Positions 57,982 to 64,000 of a stretch of DNA of 64,000 nt are shown piece after piece (position 1 is the stretch's first letter; every line of letters starts with the position of its first letter). The notes beneath the pieces were generated by a model. It worked only from the letters and a program-made list of their open reading frames with translations, made no database searches and had not been told where the DNA came from. A program made the position numbers and the translations under genes. Origin of the DNA: Chloroflexota bacterium (GTDB lineage: Bacteria > Chloroflexota > Anaerolineae > SpSt-313); NCBI GenBank assembly GCA_029553955.1, contig JAKPJZ010000113.1, forward strand, positions 38,148 through 102,147, read 5' to 3'.

Positions 57982-60231
57982 CTACGAACGACTCTGCAAT
58001 GGCGCGATCCGCTCCACCCTCACATTCACCACGCTCCCCGCGCGCTGCACCACGCCCTGCGCCACCAACAACGGCTCGTCGAGCACCATCCGCTGCTCTT
58101 CGACAACCGGCGGCGGCAGCACCAGGTTGATCAGCCCCTCCTCGTCTTCGAGGGTGATAAAGGCATAGCCCTTGGCGGTAGGCGGCGTCTGGCGGATGAC
58201 CGCCTCGCCGGCCACGCGCACCCGCTCGCCCGAACGGCGCCCGGCGAGCGCGCCGCTGGTGAGCAGACCCTGGCGCCGCAGCGCGGGCCGGTAGAGCGCC
58301 ATGACGTGCTCGCCCAGCCCCACGCCGAGCACGCCGTACTCGGCGCCCAGCCGCTCCGCCGCCGATAGCGGCGCCCAGGCGATAGGCGGCTCCTGCCAGG
58401 CCCACGAGAGCGTGCCCTCGCGATAGTCGAGCCGGCCCAGCTCCCAGAGGAGCGCACGGCGCTCGACGCCCCACGCATCCATGGCCCCCACGCGCACCAG
58501 GTCGGCCACGATCTTGCGCGGCAGGCCGGTGCGGCGGCAGAAATCCTCCAGGTCCGCGAAAGGCCCGGCCTCACGCGCCTCCTGCCAGCGCGCCCAGGCG
58601 GCAGGGCCCAGTCCGGCCACGTAGCGGTAGCCCAGACGCACAGCGCCGCCTTCGAGGGTGCACGCGGCGCGGCTGCGGTTGACGTCGACGCCGAGCACGC
58701 GGATGCCGTGGCGCTGCGCATCGCGCACCAGGGCGCGCGGCGCGTAGAACCCCATCGGCTGGTGGTTGAGCAGCGCGCAGAGAAAGGCGGCCGGATGGTA
58801 GCGCTTGAGGTAGGCCGTCTGGTAGGTCAAGAGAGCAAAGGCCGCCGCGTGCGACTTGCAAAAGCCATAGCCGGCAAAGGCGCACAACTGGCCAAAGATG
58901 GCCTCCGCGGTGGCTGTAGCCACGCCCTTGGCCTCCGCGCCGGCCACAAAACGCTCGCGCCAGGGCTCGAGCGCCTCAGCCGACGGGCTGCGCCCCAACA
59001 GGCGGCGGAAGCGGTCGGCCTGCGGCGCGTCAAAACCGCCCAGGGCCATAGCCACGCGCAGCACCTGCTCCTGGAAGACGATCACCCCCAGCGTTTCGCT
59101 AAGGATAGGGCGCAGCGCCGGGTGCAGGTACGAAACCGGCTCGAGCCCCGCGCGCCGCCGCAGGTAGGGGTGCACCATGCCGCCCTGGATGGGCCCAGGC
59201 CGCACCAGCGCCACCTCGACGGCCAGGTCGGCCAGGGTCCGTGGCCGCGTGCGGGGCAGCATGGCCATCTGCGCCCGGCTCTCGATCTGAAAGACCCCCA
59301 TGGTGTCGGCGCGGCCGATCATGGCATAGACCGCTGCATCGTCGGCCGGGAGCCGCGCCGGGTCAAAGCCGGCCTCGCCCGCCTCACGCACGTAGCGCAC
59401 GGCCTCATCGAGCATGCCCAGCGTGCGCAGGCCGAGGAGGTCGAGCTTGATCAGGCCGGCGTCCTCTACTGCATCCTTGTTCCACTGTACCACCACGCGC
59501 CCCGGCATGGTGGCCCGCTCCACCGGCACCAGCGACACCAACGGTGCGGCGGTGATGACCATGCCGCCGACGTGGATGCTCAGGTGGCGCGGGCAGCCTT
59601 CGATCTCGCGGCAGAGCTCCAAGAGCAGCTGCGCCGGGCGGGGCAGCGCTTCGGGGGCCGATTCTCTGCCGTTCAGCAGAGGCGGGCCCCATGCCGCCGG
59701 TTCGCCACACGCAGCTTGACCTGTCATTGCGAGCGCAGCGAAGCAATCTCCAGGCAGGGCAGGGCAGCCCTTCTGCGTTGGAGATTGCTTCGCTGCGCTC
59801 GCAATGACAGGATGCAGAGTCTCTGTGCTCGCAATGACCGGACGCAACGGTCGCGCCGTAGCCGCGGCATCGTGCCGCGCCGGAGTCTCTGTGCTCGCAA
59901 TGACCGGATGCAACGGCCGCGCCGTAGCCGCGGCTTCGTGCCGCGCCGGAGTCTCGCGGCAACTGCCGGCAGGCCCCTCCGCCTGTGCGACCCGCCCCAC
60001 CGCCGCCGCAACCGCCTCAGGCCGGTGGCCCTTGAGATACTGGGCCGCCTGCTGCACAAACGCCGGCCCGTAGCCCAGCGCCTTGGCCACCTCGCGCAGC
60101 GCGCTGCGGGCGCGGTAGGTGACCACGTTGCACACCATGGCCGTGTGCGCCTCGCCATAGCGCTCGTAGACGTGCTGGATCACCTCCTCGCGGCGGTCGG
60201 CGGCGATGTCGAGGTCGATGTCGGGCATCAC
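57982..60231 (-). CDS. dnaE2: Error-prone DNA polymerase DnaE2, C-terminal part (after in-frame amber)
   Basis: A 749-residue part of the SOS polymerase. It begins exactly at the catalytic segment VMPDIDLDIAADRREEVI, whose two Asp residues bind metal, and continues with the third catalytic Asp (IKLDLLGLRTLGML), FAGYGFCKSHAAAFALLTYQ, a helix-hairpin-helix segment and a C-terminal OB-like domain (RVRVAGEAVIRQTPPTAKGY). It shares frame with the upstream part and is separated by one TAG (60232-60234); GTG 60229 or ATG 60226 could restart translation. About 75 extra residues (near 85-170) come from DNA repeats. All catalytic residues are intact, so activity as a split protein is possible, but decay is equally possible. 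Confidence 0.88.
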   Translation of the reverse strand: MMPDIDLDIAADRREEVIQHVYERYGEAHTAMVCNVVTYRARSALREVAKALGYGPAFVQQAAQYLKGHRPEAVAAAVGRVAQAEGPAGSCRETPARHEAAATARPLHPVIASTETPARHDAAATARPLRPVIASTETLHPVIASAAKQSPTQKGCPALPGDCFAALAMTGQAACGEPAAWGPPLLNGRESAPEALPRPAQLLLELCREIEGCPRHLSIHVGGMVITAAPLVSLVPVERATMPGRVVVQWNKDAVEDAGLIKLDLLGLRTLGMLDEAVRYVREAGEAGFDPARLPADDAAVYAMIGRADTMGVFQIESRAQMAMLPRTRPRTLADLAVEVALVRPGPIQGGMVHPYLRRRAGLEPVSYLHPALRPILSETLGVIVFQEQVLRVAMALGGFDAPQADRFRRLLGRSPSAEALEPWRERFVAGAEAKGVATATAEAIFGQLCAFAGYGFCKSHAAAFALLTYQTAYLKRYHPAAFLCALLNHQPMGFYAPRALVRDAQRHGIRVLGVDVNRSRAACTLEGGAVRLGYRYVAGLGPAAWARWQEAREAGPFADLEDFCRRTGLPRKIVADLVRVGAMDAWGVERRALLWELGRLDYREGTLSWAWQEPPIAWAPLSAAERLGAEYGVLGVGLGEHVMALYRPALRRQGLLTSGALAGRRSGERVRVAGEAVIRQTPPTAKGYAFITLEDEEGLINLVLPPPVVEEQRMVLDEPLLVAQGVVQRAGSVVNVRVERIAPLQSRS
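59721..59810. repeat. TGTCATTGCGAG repeat inserted in frame in dnaE2
   Basis: A 90-bp element (30 codons) with 32-bp arms, CTGTCATTGCGAGCGCAGCG and complement. It is translated as part of the polymerase (VIASAAKQS...FAALAMT on the gene strand). Its length keeps the frame. Confidence 0.95.
59818..59949. repeat. 66-bp tandem duplication in dnaE2
   Basis: Two units (59818-59883 and 59884-59949), each starting AGTCTCTGTGCTCGCAATGA and containing CGTAGCCGCGGC. Only a few bases differ. The unit is 22 codons, so the frame is preserved. Confidence 0.95.
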
Positions 60232-61368
60232 CTACGGGTCGCCGCTCAAAAAGCGCTCGAAGAGCAGGTTATGGGCCAGGGGGTCCACCGGGCTGATCTG
60301 CAAGAGGCACGCCACCAGCGAGCCGGCGGCCGAGCCGCGCCCCTGCATGCGGATGCCGCGCGCCTGCGCCCACGCGACCACTTCCCAAACGACCAGGAAG
60401 AACGCCGCCAGGTTGGCCTGGTCGATGACGGCCAGCTCGCGCTCGAGCTGCGCCTGGGCGCGCGCCGTGTTGTGCGGATAGCGCCCCGGCAGCCGCTCGA
60501 GGCACAGCGCGCGCAGGTAGCTGCCGGGCGTCTGCCCGGGCGGCAGGGGGAAGGCCGGCAGGGCCTGCTCGCGCAGGTTGAGCCGCACCTGGCAGCGCTC
60601 GGCCAGGCGCAGCGTGTGGGCCAACGCCTCGGGCAGGTCGGCAAAGAGGGCGGCCATCTCAGCGGGCGTTTTGAGGTAATACTCGGCGTTGGGGCGGCGG
60701 CGCTCGCCCAGGCCCTCGACGGTGCTGTGGTGGCGGATGGCCGTGAGCACGTCGTGCAGGCGCTGCCCCTCCGGCCGGGCATAGTGCACGTCGTTGGTGG
60801 CCACGCAGGGGGTGGCCAGCCGCTGCGCCAGGGCCGCGAGGTCGCCGGTGAGCGCGCGGTCCTCCTGCAGCCAGTGCCGCTGCAGCTCGAGGCAATAGTT
60901 GGCCGGGCCAAAGGCCTCGCGGTACCAGCCGGCGCGGGCGCGGGCGGCGGCGTGGTCGCCGCGGCGCAGCGCCGCCGGCACCTCGCCGCAGGCGCAGCCC
61001 GAGAGGGCGATGAGGCCGCGAGCGTGGCCGGCCAGCAGGTCATCGCCCAGGCGCGGCAGCCCCTTCTGGCCCGCGAGCTGGGCGGCGCTGATGAGCCGGC
61101 AGAGGTTACTGTAGCCCTCCTGGCTCTCGGCAAGCAGCACCAGGTGGGCGCCGCTGGCCAGGGTCAGCTCGGCGCCGATGATCGCGGGCAGGCCCGCCTC
61201 CTGGGCTGCCTGCCAGAAGGGCACAGCGCCGTAGAGGCCGTCGTGGTCGGTGAGGGCCAACGCCGCCAGCCCGCCGGCCTGCGCCTGGCGCACCAGGGCC
61301 GCCGGCGAAGAAGCGCCGTCGAGCAGGCTGTAGTGGCTGTGGCAGTGCAGCTCGGCATATTCGCCCAT
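60232..61368 (-). CDS. dnaE2: Error-prone DNA polymerase DnaE2, N-terminal part (ends at in-frame amber)
   Basis: A 378-residue part with the PHP domain (LHCHSHYSLLDGASSPA, TDHDGLYGAV) and the start of the polymerase palm (GIRMQGRGSAAGSLVACLL, NLLFERFLSGDP). It ends at TAG (60232-60234), immediately before the catalytic PDIDLD of the second part, in the same frame. Full-length DnaE2 proteins are near 1,050-1,150 residues, and the two parts together give about 1,128. It is the last gene of the mutasome operon, after a 227-bp gap with a perfect palindrome. Ribosome site is weak. A nonsense mutation, a base-call error or a real split are the options. Confidence 0.88.
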   Translation of the reverse strand: MGEYAELHCHSHYSLLDGASSPAALVRQAQAGGLAALALTDHDGLYGAVPFWQAAQEAGLPAIIGAELTLASGAHLVLLAESQEGYSNLCRLISAAQLAGQKGLPRLGDDLLAGHARGLIALSGCACGEVPAALRRGDHAAARARAGWYREAFGPANYCLELQRHWLQEDRALTGDLAALAQRLATPCVATNDVHYARPEGQRLHDVLTAIRHHSTVEGLGERRRPNAEYYLKTPAEMAALFADLPEALAHTLRLAERCQVRLNLREQALPAFPLPPGQTPGSYLRALCLERLPGRYPHNTARAQAQLERELAVIDQANLAAFFLVVWEVVAWAQARGIRMQGRGSAAGSLVACLLQISPVDPLAHNLLFERFLSGDP

Positions 61369-61449
61369 ATCGTTCTACCCACTGCGGTATTGGCAGCCCA
61401 GGGGCTGGCTGGGCTGTACGCTGCGCATTGGCCCAGCGAGGATCCTTTT

Positions 61450-61535
61450 AGGGGGTCAGACGGGGTTTGGCGCGTTGGCCGGTGGCCGCCCGCGGGCGGC
61501 CACCGGCCAACGCGCCAAACCCCGTCTGACCCCCT
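61450..61535. repeat. Perfect 86-bp loopless palindrome, CGCCCGCGGGCG core
   Basis: Each 43-bp arm begins AGGGGGTCAGACGGGGTTTG. It lies inside the mutasome operon between the DUF6504 and dnaE2 genes, where it would form a very stable hairpin in the message. Confidence 0.95.
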
Positions 61536-61595
61536 CCTGGGTTAGGGCCGGGTGGTGGCGGAGCAAATCAGCCGGCCGGCGGCAGGATGCACGAT

Positions 61596-61856
61596 TCAGT
61601 CGTAGACCCTCTCTAGGAACCAGGCATCACGAACGAGATCATGAAAGACCAGGCACAGCATCCCCTGCCGGGTGAGGAGCTTGAAATCGTCGCGCCAGCA
61701 CTCGCCCTCTTCGCGCCACCACCCCTGGCGGATGCGCCAGCGGTTGCAGACCTCGGCCACTGCCCACCAGCGGCCGAAGCAGCGGAAGGCCTGCGGCGTG
61801 CCACTGCCGGCGGTGCGCACCTCGATGGGCCGGCCCTCGGGCCAGAAGCGGCTCAT
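61596..61856 (-). CDS. DUF6504-type small protein of the mutasome operon
   Basis: An 86-residue protein with RFWPEGRPIEVRTAGSG at the start and RDDFKLLTRQGMLCLVFHDL towards the end, matching the small DUF6504 family usually found next to DNA-damage polymerase genes. The ATG overlaps the imuB stop codon (ATGA), so it is coupled. Its high Trp/Arg content is normal for the family. Biochemical function is not known. Confidence 0.85.
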   Translation of the reverse strand: MSRFWPEGRPIEVRTAGSGTPQAFRCFGRWWAVAEVCNRWRIRQGWWREEGECWRDDFKLLTRQGMLCLVFHDLVRDAWFLERVYD

Positions 61857-63043
61857 CGCTTATCCGGATCGGTCCAGGGCTGCCACACGGCGCGCTGCCG
61901 GGCCAGCCGGGCGCAGGGGTCGAGCCGGCGGCCCTGCCAGAAGCAATCGGGGTAGCGGGCGGCCACCTCGAGCACCGACTGTAGCCATCCCTTGGCGGCC
62001 GACGCGGCGGCAAAGAGCGCCATCTGCTCGCCCTGGCGGCGGGCGGCCTCCCTGGCCCAGAGCCGCAGTTCGGCCACGCGCTCGCCGCCGGGCGTGGCCA
62101 ATTGCGCCAGGAGCGGCGATGCCAGCGCCGCCAGCCCCGCCGCGTTGCCCGCCGGCTCGCTGGGCCGGCAGGCGGTGCGCCAGGTGCGGCCCCCCTCGCC
62201 GCCCACGAGCAGCCCCACCTCGCGGCAGGTGAGGCCGCGCGCTTCGAGGCCTGCCCCCAGCCGGGCCAGCGCGCGCTGCAGCGCCTGCAGCAGGGCACCG
62301 TCCCACTCGAGCGGCGGGTCAAAGGCGGCGCGCTGTTCGAGGGGCGGCTGCTCTGGCGCCGTGGCCGGGGGCAGCGGGCGCTCCTCGCCGCGGGCCAGCC
62401 GCCAGGCGCGCAGGCCCTGGCTGCCCAGGCGGATGCCGACGCCGGCCGAGGGCAAGCGCGCAAAATCGCCCATGGTGCGCAGACCCAGCACCCGCAGCTC
62501 TTGCAGCACCTCCGCAGAGAGCGGCAGCCGGCCGAGCGGCAGGGGGGCGAGGAAGGTGGCCTCGCCGCCGGGCGCCACCAGGCAGGCCTGCCCCACATCG
62601 GCCTCCTGTGCGGCCGCTGAGGCAGTAAAGCGCCCCGCCGACCAGCCGGCCTGCACCGGCACCTGCAGCGCCCTGGCGCGCCCGAGCGCCTGCTGCACCG
62701 CCGGCAGCGCCTCGTCGGGTTTGGGCAGGGTGCTCAGGGCCAGGGCGTCCCAGGGGCGGGCCTCGAGCTCGGGGCTCAGGCTGCGCAGGTGCCCCGCCAG
62801 GCGCTCCCAGAGCTCGCGGGCGTACAGGGGGTCCCAGAGAGCGACGTAGGCGCCGGGGCAGCGGGTGTGCGCCTCGCGCAGGGTGAGCCCGGGGCCGACG
62901 CCGCGCGCCTCGGGCTCGGCGCTGCAATCGCGCACGCGGCCCCCTTCGGCCACCAGCAGCGGCGCCTCCGGCGATAGGTTGGCCTGAAGGCGCGCGGCGG
63001 CCGCCGCAAAGTGGGGCAGGTGCAGCCAGAGCCAGGCTGTCAT
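61853..63043 (-). CDS. imuB: ImuB, catalytically inactive Y-family polymerase homologue
   Basis: A 396-residue mutasome component that links DnaE2 to the sliding clamp in the described system. It opens WLWLHLPHFAAAAARLQANL, where active Y-family polymerases have an Asp-containing motif, so the catalytic Asp is absent as is typical of ImuB. FARLPSAGVGIRLGSQGLRA is the little-finger entry. The C-terminal part carries a helical segment and PDCFWQGRRLDPCARLAR, the ImuB tail. The ATG overlaps the imuA stop codon by 4 bp and its own stop codon overlaps the next start. Confidence 0.92.
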   Translation of the reverse strand: MTAWLWLHLPHFAAAAARLQANLSPEAPLLVAEGGRVRDCSAEPEARGVGPGLTLREAHTRCPGAYVALWDPLYARELWERLAGHLRSLSPELEARPWDALALSTLPKPDEALPAVQQALGRARALQVPVQAGWSAGRFTASAAAQEADVGQACLVAPGGEATFLAPLPLGRLPLSAEVLQELRVLGLRTMGDFARLPSAGVGIRLGSQGLRAWRLARGEERPLPPATAPEQPPLEQRAAFDPPLEWDGALLQALQRALARLGAGLEARGLTCREVGLLVGGEGGRTWRTACRPSEPAGNAAGLAALASPLLAQLATPGGERVAELRLWAREAARRQGEQMALFAAASAAKGWLQSVLEVAARYPDCFWQGRRLDPCARLARQRAVWQPWTDPDKR

Positions 63044-63783
63044 ATCATCCCTCCAAAGTCGATGTTGATGCGTACGCGTTGCCCCTCACGCCCATTGCGC
63101 TGCTGCACGACCAGCACCTCGGCCTCGCAGCCCCACACGTCGCCCATGCGCCGCAACCAGCGCACCTGCTGCAGCTCTAGGCGCAGCCAGGCGTGTGCCT
63201 GCAGCGAAAAGCCGGGCGGGTAGCAGAGCTTCTCCGCACGGCCGTGATGCAGGGCCAGGAAGGCGCAGGAGGAGCGCCGCAGCCGCCCGAGCAGGCGGCG
63301 CAGTGCCGCGGCGGCCCAGCGGCCGTCGGCGGGCGCCTGCCAGAGATCGCCCACCGCGTCGAGCACCAGCAGCCCGAGCCCCTGCCGCGCCACGAGCGTC
63401 AGGGCAATCTCCAGGGCCTGCCGGCTGTGGTGCGGCCGGATGACGGGCAGGCGCTGCAGGTCCACGCCGCAGCGGGCCAGGCCATCGGCGTCGGCGGCGC
63501 CGGCCAGGTCGAGGTAGGCCACGCCCTCGCCCAGGCGCTGCGCCCCGGCGACGATGCGCGCGGCCAGGGTCGTTGCGCCGGCGCTGAGTGGGCCGATGAG
63601 CTCGCTGATGCGGCCACGGGGCAGCCCGCCGCCGGCCAGGGCGCCATCGAGCGCCGGCAGGCCCGTGGGCAGGGCGGGCCGCCGGAGAGGAGCGCAGGTG
63701 GCCTTGGTCAGGGCGGCGGGGCCATAGCGCAGGCTGACGGCGGCCACCGTCTGTTCCAGAGTCGTGAGTCTGTGTTGGGCCAT
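63040..63783 (-). CDS. imuA: ImuA-type RecA-like mutasome protein
   Basis: A 247-residue RecA-like protein, first gene of the mutasome operon. Around residues 55-75, LPRGRISELIGPLSAGATTL replaces the usual Walker A GPEGSGKTTL: the invariant Lys is missing. GEGVAYLDLAGAADADGLAR and LGLLVLDAVGDLW are the later strands and Walker B-like segment. FSLQAHAWLRLELQQVRW is near the C-terminus. So nucleotide hydrolysis may be lost or altered while the scaffold role remains. The promoter at 63816-63845 and a LexA-type box precede it. No strong ribosome site is visible before the ATG. Confidence 0.9.
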   Translation of the reverse strand: MAQHRLTTLEQTVAAVSLRYGPAALTKATCAPLRRPALPTGLPALDGALAGGGLPRGRISELIGPLSAGATTLAARIVAGAQRLGEGVAYLDLAGAADADGLARCGVDLQRLPVIRPHHSRQALEIALTLVARQGLGLLVLDAVGDLWQAPADGRWAAAALRRLLGRLRRSSCAFLALHHGRAEKLCYPPGFSLQAHAWLRLELQQVRWLRRMGDVWGCEAEVLVVQQRNGREGQRVRINIDFGGMI

Positions 63784-63797
63784 GTCGTCATAATCCG

Positions 63798-63809
63798 GAA
63801 CAAACGTTC
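63798..63809 (-). promoter_or_regulatory. LexA-type SOS box upstream of imuA
   Basis: GAAC-AAAC-GTTC on the plus strand (GAAC-GTTT-GTTC on the minus strand), the GAAC-N4-GTTC arrangement of Gram-positive-type LexA boxes. It sits 6 bp downstream of the -10 hexamer, where a repressor would block transcription. Confidence 0.75.
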
Positions 63810-63815
63810 TACTCT

Positions 63816-63845
63816 ATTATAGCGTGGAAGAAGGGGGGATGTCAA
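63816..63845 (-). promoter_or_regulatory. Consensus promoter of the mutasome operon
   Basis: On the minus strand, TTGACA (63840-63845), 18 bp, TATAAT (63816-63821): both hexamers are perfect, and the LexA-type box follows. The rest of 63846-64000 shows no gene. Confidence 0.85.
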
Positions 63846-64000
63846 GCCCCAAATCTTAAGGCAGGGCCGTTTCAAAGTCGGGGGGAGGGGGCCGGATTCC
63901 GAGCAAGAAGTGGCATGCGACGGGTTGCGAGTCTTAGAGGATTCTTGGAAGGGTGTGAGAAATCCCAAGAGAGGGTGATCCATCGGGTACTATTCACTCT

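Noticed and set aside
58708..61545. Long plus-strand frame (945 codons) opposite dnaE2
   Set aside because: It mirrors the coding strand of dnaE2, crosses the repeats and shows no domain.

Overview
The window is a GC-rich, repeat-laden bacterial chromosome segment. It has 43 genes I can support, no rRNA or tRNA genes, no CRISPR array and no recognisable transposase. A hopanoid pathway (squalene-hopene cyclase, HpnA, HpnH, polyprenyl synthase), a mevalonate-pathway gene, GH57/GT35 glycogen enzymes, Pro/Thr-rich lipoproteins, many unrecognised membrane proteins and dispersed palindromic repeats fit a Chloroflexota (Anaerolineae-like) bacterium. That assignment is inference from gene content.

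Layout. 1-1740: truncated DNA methyltransferase. 1745-7942 (minus): peptide-type ABC transporter operon; its binding protein appears circularly permuted and its leader is about 400 nt. 8.8-16.8 kb: GH3 glycosidase, small membrane and HEAT-repeat proteins, a frameshifted CPBP protease, mannose-6-phosphate isomerase and a sensor kinase. 17.1-21.4 kb: lipoprotein plus kinase, a membrane-anchored unknown and a NarL-type regulator. 21.8-27.4 kb: five consecutive membrane proteins of unknown role. 28.1-29.3 kb: HtrA-like protease. 29.9-35.2 kb: GH57 enzyme, PRC-barrel protein and alpha-glucan phosphorylase (glycogen breakdown). 35.4-38.0 kb: small membrane proteins. 38.2-46.1 kb: a cluster with a divergent tubulin/FtsZ-like protein, a membrane-anchored vWA protein, a coiled-coil membrane protein, a four-helix membrane protein and an SPFH-like protein, behind a good sigma70-type promoter. 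46.3-54.5 kb (minus): diphosphomevalonate decarboxylase, an unknown, DUF116, then the hopanoid operon. 54.9-56.0 kb: CcrM-like methyltransferase. 56.2-57.7 kb: M1-family lipoprotein peptidase. 58.0-63.8 kb (minus): an SOS-type mutasome operon imuA-imuB-DUF6504-dnaE2, with a LexA-type box at its promoter and dnaE2 interrupted by an in-frame amber codon.

Nearly every intergenic gap holds a repeat: TGTCATTGCGAG elements, CACCGCAGAGG elements, TACGCAT-type arrays, GTAGCCTAGCCCC elements, and a family of perfect 76-88 bp palindromes centred on CGCCCGCGGGCG. Three genes (dnaE2, shc and the gene at 23128) carry such repeats in frame inside their coding sequence. The strongest leads are the permuted binding protein, the tubulin-like/vWA/SPFH cluster, the split and repeat-invaded dnaE2, and the co-varying perfect palindromes.
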